NCBI GenBank assembly: GCA_030295235.1
Contig: AP026140.1
Span: 124,001 to 188,000 of the forward strand
From: Fistulifera solaris
Taxonomy: Eukaryota > Bacillariophyta > Bacillariophyceae > Naviculales > Stauroneidaceae
Direction of reading: 5' to 3'
Length of the DNA: 64,000 bases
Positions 21,804 to 33,341 of this stretch are shown piece after piece. A program made the position numbers and the translations under genes. Numbering within the stretch: position 1 is the stretch's first letter; the number at the start of each line of letters is the position of its first letter. Below the pieces are notes generated by a model that saw only the letters and a list, made by a program, of their open reading frames with translations, searched no databases and was not told where the DNA came from.

Positions 21804-24314
21804 CTAAGGCTCACGAACTGGTATAGGTGCAGCAAGCCCGGATAGCTTTTTGAACTGCTGATTAGCTCCGTCGGGATTTTGGATTCCAATCACAGCAATT
21901 TTGATGGTCTTGCCGATGGCTTTACCCAATGAACGTTTCGAAAATTCAAAAAATACGGGGACTTCCTCCTTCTGGGCAAGGTCCAATATTTCTTGCAGTT
22001 TCTCGTCTAATGCACCGTATTCGTCAAGATTGTTGGCCATGACCACCATTCGTACCTTGCGTGCTCGAATTCCACGAGCCACCTCCCGCAACCCCATTAC
22101 GAGACGTCGTTTTGCTTTGGCGTTCTTGTCCTCAGCGGCTCTTTTCTGTAAGCGCATCAATTCGGCCAACATTTCCATCAATAGTGGCTTGACTGTCTCA
22201 TTCTTGGAAAGAATCGCGTAGTGACGAGGTTGTCCGGAGTTTGGTATTTTTGGGACACGCTTACACTCAGCAAATCGTTCGGGAATGCGTTTATCCCCCC
22301 GAAAACATGGGCTCAGTTATGTCGTTCTTCTTGTTGTCACCTAGTTCCACCCCAGAATCATCTAATCCAGAAGCAGCCGTAACCGATACTGTTTGTCCAC
22401 CAATAACCATTCCATGAAATCCTGTCAGGGCCTTTTGTTTCTCTTCCGCGGACGTATAATGAACTAATATTGTCTGCTCTTCAATATTCGCATCCACTTT
22501 CTCCACTACTCCAAATTGTTTGGCCAGTTCCTCAATATCTCCCATACTTTCGTCAAGACAGTCTTCATCTTCCAAGTCTTCCGTCGTCAAGACGTTACGC
22601 AGTACGACTACAAAGTCGTCACTGTGCGATGACGATGGCAACTCGTTGTCCCGTAGCACCTTGGCCAACAATTGATTACCCGATAACGTTACTTGATTTA
22701 GTTGCACGACAATGCGCTTGACGTCGTGCAAATTACCCGTGTATACCAACACCACACGAGGAGGCGATTCCTCTTTTTCAACCCGAAGTGATTCCAAGGG
22801 TCCGTAACTCGTCGCCAGTACACGAATATCATGAACACTTTCCTCCAAACATTCATCATCCTCCAAATCATCATCCGTCAACGCATTCCATAACCCAATT
22901 TCAAGTAGTGTATCCGTTTTCATCGAAGATGCTTGCTTTTCTTGAAAAGCGCGTTCACACTCTAATCGCCAATCGTCCTCCGTTTCGGACAACAAATTGG
23001 ATTTGTCGTCCGACGGCAATAACGCCATCACCTGCAATTCCGCCCCGCCCAAATTGAGTCCATTCCAAGCATGCCGCGCTTCCTCCGCCGACTGCATCGT
23101 TTGAAATTGCACATAGACCGGACTCTCGTCTCGTCGCGGTAACCACACACGCCGCACTGTCCCAATCTTCTCGGCCATTTCCTGAAAGTTCTCACACAAT
23201 TCTTGATACTCATCATCATCGTTGCAGTCATCGTCGGCGGTCAGCCATCCCAACACAGCAAGTGTCGTGAAGGCCGCTTCTTGTTGTGCACTGCCTTGAT
23301 TCTTCTGTCGCCATTGCCGCAATCGTTCTTCTAACACTTTTTTCTTCAACGCCGAAAATTTCTTTCGTCGCGGTCGTATCCTTTGCCGTCCTTTCTGTGT
23401 AACCACCATTTTTCCTTGTTGCATCAGACGTAACAAAGCATGCTCTTGGCCAAGCGGCAAGTCATTGGAATTTGAGTTTGTTGCATTCTTCACATTCACC
23501 GCAGTTTTGGTCGAACTTGTAGCAGTAGGATGCGATTTCTTTGGGTTGGGTGGTGGTATCGGGGCTCTGATTTGCTTATTTGTATCCGATGAAATTAATT
23601 TGGCTTTTGTTCGATTATTGTTGCTATTGTTGTCAAGGGATGGCGGACCGACGGGCTTGAGAGCGGCTATTGTGGTAGGTGTATCTGTGGCAGGCACTCC
23701 GGAAGCGTAAAACGTCGGAGCCGACGCGTTCAACTTGGTGGTGGTGGCGGCTGCTGTAGGTTTTGTGACTACGGAAGGTGCTGTAGTACTATGACTCGAA
23801 GGTGCTTGCAGAGCTGGAAAATCGGTTGCTTTCAATGCACTAAAAGGTTTCGTTACTTGCTTCACCAGCGATGATGGTAATGGTTCATTGAGTGATCGTT
23901 TTTGCTTCTTTTTGACATTCTTCTCCGAAAGAGTACTGTTGTTGCCGCTTTTGTTGTTGTGATTCGGTTTTGTTTGCGACTTTATGTTATCCGTTTGCTT
24001 CTTGTTGTTGTTCTTCGTGTTGTTGTGACAAGCCATTTTCGGATGTTGAGAAGGATTCGTAGGTTTGACATCATCGTTGTTGTTGTGCTTGCTCTCCTGT
24101 GTCGTTGTATTATTGCTCTTACGAAGAAGAACCGGCTTTTGTATTCTCTCATCGGAGCATTTGTGGCGACACGATTCCATCCGCTTCCTTGCGCCCAAGC
24201 GTTCTTGTCTCTGTTGTTAAAATTCGAAACAGTCATGTTCGGTTGTGAATTATTGTGATAACTACTGGAGGACGGCTCTGCGGAAGTCGTCGGTAGTTTC
24301 TGTTGTCGTGACAT
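21804..24314 (-). CDS. SECISBP2: SECIS-binding protein 2 homologue with three RRM-like repeats
   Basis: Predicted RNA-binding factor for selenocysteine insertion at UGA. The C-terminal L7Ae/SBP2 domain (22250-21804) has KRRLVMGLREV, VMANNLDEYG and KIAVIGIQNPDGANQQF, which match SBP2 rather than ribosomal L7Ae. Upstream come three related RRM/UHM-like modules of about 85 residues (roughly 23290-23030, 22920-22670, 22620-22370), each opening with an acidic segment of the type LTxDDLEDDECLEES. The N-terminus is low-complexity Asn/Thr/Ser. The frame slips at 24137-24140 (one base short) and at the C-run 22295-22300 (one base too many); bridging both gives one protein of about 835 residues. It converges on GLE1, the stops about 80 bp apart. 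The RRM repeats are not part of the animal SBP2 that I know. Confidence 0.85.
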
Positions 24315-24447
24315 TCTGAAAGTAAGGAATACCTAAGCGAAATCTATAAACAAGTAATGAATTATCATCGTCGACGAATTGAATAATCGCCACTCGTCTG
24401 CTTTGTGATGTGGCTGCGCTCCTTTTGATAAGTCGTCAAAGAACACA

Positions 24448-24530
24448 CCCCACATTTTCTGGACAGGTGAAAAACCGCTCGCCCACATTTTCTGGTGACG
24501 TGGAAAAGCACACGCCCACATTTTCTGGAG
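24448..24530. promoter_or_regulatory. Three direct repeats of CCCACATTTTCTGG
   Basis: Copies begin at 24448, 24482 and 24515 (34 and 33 bp apart, about three helical turns). They sit between the divergent SBP2 homologue and the 24701 membrane-protein gene, and so are candidates for a shared upstream element. Confidence 0.55.
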
Positions 24531-24700
24531 AACTGTAGTCTACCTGGTAATTGCGTTGCAGTTGTCTTTCTTTTATTCTTTCAAATGGACCAAGTATCAT
24601 TCGTCGTTTTTATCATTCCCTTTACTCCGCATTATTTTTTAAAAAAAAGAAGACTTCGCTCCCTGTTCATTCATCAACTGATACCATCCATGTCATAATC

Positions 24701-25294
24701 ATGTACAATTCCTCTTCTTCTTCTCGTTTCCCTCGCAAATCTTCTCCGTGCTTCCGGACTGCTTTATTATGTCTATTCCTTTTCTATTCTACGACAACGA
24801 CGAACGCGTACCGCATGGGTGAACCCGTCGACACGGCGTTGGCGTGGGACTCGCAACCCGCATTTTTGGCACAAATGCCCCGATTCGCGATCCAATCCCA
24901 AAGTCAAATACAAGTTCCGTCGTCGGCACAATATGTGACGTTTTCGTTGGAAGATGGATTGTGGGGCTTGCCGGCAGTCAAATTGACCAGTTCATTCGAG
25001 CGACTCGTCGTGCAGTTGGTGTACAGTGCAGGGGCGATTCAAGCCATTCACAGTGAACCTGTGTATCGGAATGAACTAGAGGACGATAGTAAGCCAGCTT
25101 TCTTCACCGTCGAATATAGGTGGATCGAAGAACCGCACGTGACACCCGAAGCCGGTCAAACAATCATGTTTCTCGTTGTAGTTGCGGTATCGGTGTGGAT
25201 TGTATGGACTGTATTGATGTCGACAGATGGTTCTACGTTATCTTCCGAACAAATAGGGCATTCGTCTTTTTCTGCCATTCCCAAGTATGAGTAA
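24701..25294 (+). CDS. Predicted type I membrane protein, unknown function
   Basis: No family recognised. About 197 residues with a signal-peptide-like N-terminus (ALLCLFLFYST before NAYRMG), a soluble ~120-residue region likely lumenal or extracellular (VTFSLEDGLWGLP; VVQLVYSAGAIQAIHSEPVYRN), one transmembrane segment (TIMFLVVVAVSVWIVWTVL) and a short Ser-rich tail. ATG 24701 is preferred because the upstream in-frame region is low-complexity and a signal peptide follows directly. The frame is intact. Confidence 0.7.
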   Translation: MYNSSSSSRFPRKSSPCFRTALLCLFLFYSTTTTNAYRMGEPVDTALAWDSQPAFLAQMPRFAIQSQSQIQVPSSAQYVTFSLEDGLWGLPAVKLTSSFERLVVQLVYSAGAIQAIHSEPVYRNELEDDSKPAFFTVEYRWIEEPHVTPEAGQTIMFLVVVAVSVWIVWTVLMSTDGSTLSSEQIGHSSFSAIPKYE

Positions 25295-25789
25295 TTGGAC
25301 GAACCAACGATGATGCGAGGGACATGAGCAAACACGAAGTCGACTAATGAGAATGCATTCCGAGTTGCGTACATATAATGATAGCATTTGACGCATAAGA
25401 CGTACAAAGGTGAAATGATTTTATAGTCACTAGTTTAGGTCTACTATCAAAAGGGAAGAATGGTGAAGTATAACGCAACACGTGACTGAAATACAGTGGT
25501 GGTCTCATTGGTCTATAGTAACTTCGGCAAACAACGTTTCGCAGGACTCTTCGACGTAGACGTACTATCGTGTAATGTAACCCTGCTAAAGCCTATTTCA
25601 TTGCAGCAACGAGAAACGGTGCTCAAGAACATAAGCTGGACGAGCGAATTTTAGGTACCGTAGAATCGTCACTCGAGAGAATTCATTCATGAATGAGATA
25701 CATCTAACAGAATTTACCAACAAGGAGTATTCCGCAACAAAACAAATACCTTGTCTTATTTGCCTGTACCAAGAAACATCATACATGAT
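25295..25789. other. Intergenic region
   Basis: No gene seen. It holds a degenerate hairpin GACTGAAATACAGTG (25484-25498) and CTATAGT (25513-25519), with a shorter gap (14 nt) than other members of the family. Confidence 0.5.
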
Positions 25790-27310
25790 GCAGAAATCTG
25801 GACCAGTTGTTTCGATCCTACCGAAATGCTGTGCACACACCAGAAATTCAGAAAATTGGATGTACAGTTTCAGAAATTCTGGAATCGGTAGTTCTTTTCA
25901 TTCAGAAATTCTGTGGTGGTCAAGAATTTCTGGACCAATTGTTTTGATCCTACCGAAATGCTATGCATATTCCAGATATTCTGGAAATTGTGGTTTGGAT
26001 CCTACTGGAAGGCTGTGCGTGTTCCGGAAATGCTGGAACCGTGTGCTATGGATCGTGACCAAAGAAACAGCGAATTCCAGAAATTCTGGAAACGGTAGTT
26101 CTTTTCATTCAGAAATTCTGTGGTGGTCAAGAATTTCTGGACCAATTGTTTTGATCCTACCGAAATGCTATCTATGCATATTCCAGATATTCTGGAAATT
26201 GTGGTTTGGATCCTACTGGAAGGCTGTGCGTGTTCCGGAAATGCTGGAACTGTGTGTTATGGATCGTGACCAAAGAAACAGCGAATTCCAGAAATTCTGG
26301 AATCGGTAGTTCTTTTCATACAAAAATTCTGTGTAGGTCCAGAATTTCTGGACCAATTGTTTCGATCCTACCGAAATGCTATGCATATTCCAGATATTCT
26401 GGAAATTGTGTTTTGGATCCTACTGGAAGGCTGTGCGTGTTCCGGAAATGCTGGAACCGTGTGCTATGGATCGTGACCAAAGAAACAGCGAATTCCAGAA
26501 ATTCTGGAATCGGTAGTTCTTTTCATTCAGAAATTCTGTGGTGGTCAAGAATTTCTGGACCAATTGTTTTGATCCTACCGAAATGCTATGCAAATTCCAG
26601 AAATTCTGGAAGTTGTGGTTTGGATCCTACTGGAAGGCTGTGCGTGTTCCGGAAATGCTGGAACCGTGTGCTATGGATCGTGACCAAAGAAACAGCGAAT
26701 TCCAGAAATTCTGGAATCGGTAGTTCTTTTCATACAAAAATTCTGTGTAGGTCCAGAATTTCTGGACCAATTGTTTCGATCCTACCGAAATGCTATGCAT
26801 ATTCCAGATATTCTGGAAATTGTGTTTTGGATCCTACTGGAAGGCTGTGCGTGTTCCGGAACTGCTGGAACCGTGTGTTATGGATCGTGACCAAAGAAAC
26901 AGCGAATTCCAGAAATTCTGGAATCGGTAGTTCTTTTCATACAAAAATTCTGTGTAGGTCCAGAATTTCTGGACCAATTGTTTCGATCCTACCGAAATGC
27001 TATGCATATTCCAGATATTCTGGAAATTGTGTTTTGGATCCTACTGGAAGGCTGTGCGTGTTCCGGAAATGCTGGAACCGTGTGCTATGGATCGTGACCA
27101 AAGAAACAGCGAATTCCAGAAATTCTGGAATCGGTAGTTCTTTTCATTCAGAAATTCTGTGGTGGTCAAGAATCTCTGGACCAATTGTTTTGATCCTACC
27201 GAAATGCTATGCATATTCCAGAAATTCTGGAAGTTGTGGTTTGGATCCTACTGGAAGGCTGTGCGTGTTCCGGAAATGCTGGAACTGTTTTATGGATCAT
27301 CGAGTGATAG
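25790..27310. repeat. Tandem satellite, 207-bp units, about seven copies
   Basis: GACCAAAGAAACAGCG begins at 26057, 26268, 26475, 26682, 26889 and 27096: exact 207-bp steps, except one of 211 caused by a 4-bp insertion near 26171. Units contain TTCCAGAAATTCTGGAA palindromes. Because 207 is a multiple of three, two plus-strand frames stay open across the array as a 69-residue peptide repeat. I see no start context, signal or family supporting translation, so it is called a satellite. Confidence 0.88.
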
Positions 27311-27590
27311 TGAACGTTTTGAAAATCTGGACACGTTAACACAGCTTTTCTGTTCAATCAACGAAACAGAATTTCCGGTTGTCTATCATTTTTCTGCCTC
27401 TGAAGGCACCAGCCAACAAACACTGACGTCATCCCATAGACAATAAGGCCATAGATCTTTCACGTCCCATCGCGATATTCGCGATCGCTGTTACCAGGTA
27501 TTGCTACGCAAAACAAAACGGCAAAAGACTCAATTAAAGCGACGATAATGCACCTATTTTATCCAACCATCTAATAACATACATAACAAC

Positions 27591-28207
27591 ATGAAATCCC
27601 TTCGATCTCTGCTCTTTATCTTGTGCACAAGCAAGTTTCTTGTAGTGGCTTTTCAGGTGCCTTCACGACACTTAACGACGACGACGACAACTCGCCGTCA
27701 CATGTCATCGGAGGATTTCCTTCAAGAGACACCGGAAGGAACGCAGGAACGCATTCAAAGTTTAGTAGAATCACATCCTGTTTTGTTGTTTATGAAAGGA
27801 AGTAAATTGTTCCCGCAATGTGGATTCAGTAATACGGCCGTGCAGATTTTGCAGAGTTATGGAATCAATTTTCACACGGTTGGTGCGTGCAACGATGTTG
27901 GACGAATGGCAATCGCAACTTGTTTGCTCACCATTTTCATTTATTTCCTTGCGTTTCAGACGTCTTGTCCGACCAGAACATCCGAGAAGGTGTCAAAGTG
28001 TACAGTCAATGGCCCACCATTCCTCAATTGTATGGTACGTTTAACATTTTAAAGCTTGACTCTTCTTGTAAATAATTGCCGCATCTCACATGGTCTTCTT
28101 CATAGTGGCGGGGGGAATTCGTCGGAGGAAGTGATATTATGATTGAAATGTATCAATCGGGAGAACTCGGAGAAATGATTGAAAAAGCCAAGGCCGATAT
28201 GATGTGA
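27591..28207 (+). CDS. Plastid-type monothiol glutaredoxin (CGFS)
   Basis: Predicted [Fe-S]-carrier glutaredoxin. The active site is PQCGFSN, with WPTIPQLY and GGSDI as glutathione-contact segments. The N-terminus is a signal peptide ending at VVA-FQVPSR, close to the ASAFAP-type diatom plastid import junction. Introns: 27883-27959 and 28035-28105, both GT-AG. Exon 3 reads in frame only if the G-run 28110-28115 is five rather than six, giving [12 protein letters not shown]. The length (about 155 residues with leader) fits plastid GRXS14-like proteins. The stop is at 28205-28207, converging on ARL1. Confidence 0.85.
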
Positions 28208-28316
28208 TGCAACAAGTATTAGTACAATCGAGTAGGCTTGATACAGTAGATGAAAATGATCACAACATATTGTAGTCCTGATTAGCTTTCCTGAAATCTT
28301 TGCGTTATTTGATTCT

Positions 28317-29520
<1,204 letters not shown>

Positions 29521-30120
29521 ATGGTGAAAGTTAACTTGCCAGCTTTTGCGCTAATCGTAGCAATCTCGAACTTCAGTGCAAATGCCTACAACATCGCTCC
29601 ACCCCCGCAACCACAACAAATCGTAGTATCAGTTCCTTTTTCTGCCTTGGAAACAAGAGCATCGAACCTCCCATGTCATCAGGAACTCGCATTGTCGTCG
29701 ACTTCCACTTGGATATCTGACGCAGCAGTTGTTGCCGCTCCCAGTAAAGGCAACGCGGCAACGATGCAATCGACCGTGGCATCACTCAGCATCACCAACA
29801 TCCAATTCGATGGCAAAGTTCCGACGACAGAATCAGATGAGTATGTCGTCATTACCAACCGATCCAAGAGTCCCTTGAATGTGGCAGGATACTATCTTTA
29901 CGTCGCTAGCAATGGTACGCAAGGGGCTACGTTTACCTTTCCGGCCAACTCCGTGATTGCCCCGGGCGCTTCCGTGCGTATCTACACGAACGAAATTCAC
30001 AAGGAAACGGGTGGGTACAGTTTTAACTCGAAAAAGGCCATTTGGAACAACAAGGGTGGATTGGCCGTCTTGAAAGATGCAACGGGCAAGAAACTCGGTG
30101 AATATAAATACAAACCATAG
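29521..30120 (+). CDS. Secreted lamin-tail-domain (LTD) protein
   Basis: About 199 residues: a signal peptide (LPAFALIVAISNFSANA), a ~50-residue linker and one C-terminal LTD fold (about 29790-30110). LTD hallmarks are DEYVVITNRSKSPLNVAGYYL, cut here to the core EYVVITN and NVAGYYLY, then FTFPANSVIAPGASVRIY and a final IWNNKGGLAVLKDATGK. This fold is common in secreted bacterial proteins and some algal extracellular proteins, where it may aid anchoring. ATG 29521 is chosen because the signal peptide starts there. Function unknown. Confidence 0.78.
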   Translation: MVKVNLPAFALIVAISNFSANAYNIAPPPQPQQIVVSVPFSALETRASNLPCHQELALSSTSTWISDAAVVAAPSKGNAATMQSTVASLSITNIQFDGKVPTTESDEYVVITNRSKSPLNVAGYYLYVASNGTQGATFTFPANSVIAPGASVRIYTNEIHKETGGYSFNSKKAIWNNKGGLAVLKDATGKKLGEYKYKP

Positions 30121-30623
30121 AACGACAGGAAGTGGACGATTAAACAAGTCCTCAATCAACATAACGACATAGACTACTAGACGCTAAATAAATAGATAGA
30201 TACCCTTATACACATTAATGTCCTCTTTGGACGAGGCCAATAAAAGGAGTGATAAATAAAAACTTAAATTCATCAAGAAAATTAATCATTTTATTCATTT
30301 GGTATTTCACTTTTGAATCATAGACATATTGCAGGAGCTTGCACAACTCTCCATATCTGTGGACAGATAGGGATTGATGGTAGGCATATCTCGGCCTCCT
30401 CTTAGATCGCAAAGCGTCCGTGTCGTGGGCGGCCAAATTCACTTTAGCCGAAAAAAGGTAACCATTGAAACGGCAACAAAGAGGTCCACAAAATGCACGC
30501 CCAAAATGAATAAATCTATATGCTTGCATAAACATAGGTGTTAGAAAATACTAAGTTCAGAAGAAGTCCAAGATTTTCTTTCTTTGTGTCGAAAAGCGTC
30601 CGTATCGTGGGCGGCCAAACTCA

Positions 30624-30672
30624 CTATAGTCCCTAAGTGTTGGTTTACGGACAACACGACTGAATATCAGTC
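30624..30672. repeat. Bipartite element in array unit 1
   Basis: CTATAGT at 30624-30630, 27-nt gap, hairpin at 30658-30672. Confidence 0.7.
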
Positions 30673-30851
30673 ACGATCGAAATAGATAACCAGTGAAACG
30701 GCAACAAAGAGGTCCACAAAATGCACGCCCAAAATGAATAAATCTATATGCTTGCATTAACATAGGTGTTAGAAAATACTAAGTTCAGAAGAAGTCCAAG
30801 ATTTTCTTTCTTTGTGTCGAAAAGCGTCCGTATCGTGGGCGGCCAAACTCA

Positions 30852-30900
30852 CTATAGTCCCTAAGTGTTGGTTTACGGACAACACGACTGAATATCAGTC
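30852..30900. repeat. Bipartite element in array unit 2
   Basis: CTATAGT at 30852-30858, 27-nt gap, hairpin at 30886-30900. Confidence 0.7.
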
Positions 30901-31079
30901 ACGATCGAAATAGATAACCAGTGAAACGGCAACAAAGAGGTCCACAAAATGCACGCCCAAAATGAATAAATCTATATGCTTGCATTAACATAGGTGTTAG
31001 AAAATACTAAGTTCACTAGAAGTCCAAGATTTTCTTTCTTTGTGTCGAAAAGCGTCCGTATCGTGGGCGGCCAAATTCA

Positions 31080-31128
31080 CTATAGTCCCCAAGTGTAGGT
31101 TTACGGACAACACGACTGAATATCAGTC
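31080..31128. repeat. Bipartite element in array unit 3
   Basis: CTATAGT at 31080-31086, 27-nt gap, hairpin at 31114-31128. Confidence 0.7.
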
Positions 31129-31459
31129 ACGATCGAAAATAGATTACAATTGAAACGGCAACAAAGAGCTCAACAATTATTTTACTCTTAAGAATCACAA
31201 AATTTAGTATGATTGCGTGGAAGGGCTCGGTATTATCTAAATTATACGGGTATAGACTTTCTTTAAAACCTTTTGGCGTCTGACCTTGGCTCGTTTCAGA
31301 AGCTGAACGAACTCCGAACCTGTTTTAATATTTTGGAGAATTCGTGTCTGACAAGCGATAGTACAAAGTACGATCTTTGATGCTTGTTATCCCTTACGGC
31401 ACCCATCTTCTAATTCAAAAACGACATATGTCGCCTTTATCTCGGACAGCTGCTACTCT

Positions 31460-32500
31460 CTAAAAAAGTTTCCCGCCACCGTCGACGTGGGACAATTTCT
31501 AGAATCTACGGTCCCAAATTTTGTCAACCCACAATCTACCGAAATAGCTCGAATGACCGGGCCTTTTAAGAAAACACATAGGGTACAATATTTTGTACTA
31601 AAAGCAATCCCGCACGACTGCATACTTTCCATAATCTACGTCTGACCTAAAAATGTATTTCTATAATCTACCCTTCCCCCGGCTTTATCGTGCGTTGTGA
31701 TGTAACAAATTCAAACATCTTCGTAGGGCCTTTTGAGTTACTAGTACTATGGAAGCCTGCCAATAATCTATAATCTCTAACCTTAACGATTGTCTACTCA
31801 AATCAGATTACCCGCATGTTAGAGCCTTGCTAGAGCGCCTACCTTTGTCACAATTGCATGAATCCCTATCAACTTTATTGGTATGTCTGATAGGATTTTC
31901 CCCGCCAAGAACTGTCGATGTTACCGTCGATTAATGTGATATAACATAGTAAGGTTGACCTCTATGGTTACGCTTAAACTGAAGTAGAAAAACGATTATC
32001 AGGTCCTCGGGCACAGCTATTTTTGAACGTAAAGATCTTTTCTTCTTTGAATGTGTTAGGGAACACTCTCAACGAAAGGAAAACAGGCACCAAGCTTTGT
32101 TCTATAGTGGTTTTCAACATGGGTCGAAGTCGCTAAAGATCAAGTCTTATCGGTAATTAATAGAGTCCTATTTTAGGTAGTGAATAACGAGCGGATGAAT
32201 GGATGTTTCATAAACAAGCTGGTTGGGGAAGGATTACTGTAGTTCGCTCAAAACGCCCAACAAGGTTGTTCGAAGTTGTTCACGCGATAAAGCACGGCAA
32301 AAAGGGGTAGATCATAGAAGTTAAAATTGGACGAAGGGGTAGATCATAGAAAGTATGCAGTCGTACGGGATTGATTAGAGTACGATTTGTTGGTCCCAAC
32401 ACATATTCATAGAACAATTGCGAGGTCAAAGTTATCGTCAAATCTTGAGGTGGAAAAAACTTGGAAACGTAGATTCTAGAAATTGTCCCCGTCGACGTCC
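31460..32500. repeat. Diverged inverted repeats (~240-bp arms)
   Basis: The stretch 31460-31705, reverse-complemented, aligns to 32275-32500. Shared strings include GTAGATTCTAGAAATTGTCC, GAAAGTATGCAGTCGT and CGATAAAGC. About 570 bp lie between the arms with no gene. It could be an old fold-back or DNA element. Confidence 0.6.
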
Positions 32501-32634
32501 CTTTGTCCGGACGCAATGCATGCGCGCAACAAACCCACATTCGCATTCATTTGCAAGAGAAACTCATTCATTCGCAGTTCTTTCCTTTCAATCCCATCCC
32601 TTCTTCCAAAAAGCATATTCTCGTACACACAAAG

Positions 32635-33159
32635 ATGAATGTAAAAACACTACAAGAGATAATATCGTATCGAAGAAAGATGTGTCAAGACTGTTTGACT
32701 CCCAAACTGTTACAGCAAATCCTCGTGCAGGTGACACGAAAACCGATCGTCGGTGACAATCCCTATCAGCAATTTATGAATGTGTATCGTCAGAACTTAT
32801 TTCAAGCCGCCGATGAAACAGTCAGTTGCGTGCGTCGTCGCCGAGCTTTTTGTACATTGCAACAATTGAATCAGGCGATGGATGTTCTTGTCCGTGGCGG
32901 GAAAGCGTCGTGTACGAAGGCTTGTACTGTTCCCGTCCCTTCTACCACAATTCCTTCGAGAGACGAACCATCGTTAGTTTCATTTGAAGAAGTTGATCCA
33001 TACAAATTAAACACAACAACAGATAACAAAGACAGCGATGCGATTCCCCAGTCTGTCACAATGATGACAACGACGCCCCTGCCGTCCAACTTTCAAAAAG
33101 CGCCGAGACGCGTTTCGTTACCAGAAGTAGTCGATTGTTGCGATGAAGGAATCCTTTGA
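32635..33159 (+). CDS. Hypothetical protein, 174 residues
   Basis: No family recognised. The N-terminal half is basic and probably helical (MNVKTLQEIISYRRK; NPYQQFMNVYRQNLFQAADE), with several cysteines. The C-terminal half is Thr/Pro/Ser-rich and looks disordered. ATG 32635 follows an A-rich leader. An uninterrupted frame, composition like neighbouring genes and an ordinary stop support a real gene, but only moderately. Confidence 0.5.
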   Translation: MNVKTLQEIISYRRKMCQDCLTPKLLQQILVQVTRKPIVGDNPYQQFMNVYRQNLFQAADETVSCVRRRRAFCTLQQLNQAMDVLVRGGKASCTKACTVPVPSTTIPSRDEPSLVSFEEVDPYKLNTTTDNKDSDAIPQSVTMMTTTPLPSNFQKAPRRVSLPEVVDCCDEGIL

Positions 33160-33341
33160 GACACCGCACGTGACATGGAAAGACTAGATTTCGATCTGCG
33201 GGATATATAATGCTATTCGTTGCAATGACATGCCTTCAGCAATACTCAGTGCTGAAACAAGAAGAATCAGCAACGCTTACATAGATGCTTTTTTCAATTC
33301 ACTTCTCTTTCATCTATCTAATAAAAATTATTCTTGCTACT

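Larger units (their letters stand above)
30430..31170. repeat. 228-bp tandem array, three units plus partial ends
   Basis: GCAACAAAGAG recurs at 30473, 30701, 30929 and (diverged) 31158. Each full unit includes ACTATAGTCC, then GTTTACGG and the hairpin GACTG-AATAT-CAGTC, so the bipartite intergenic element is embedded in and copied with the unit. Confidence 0.85.
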
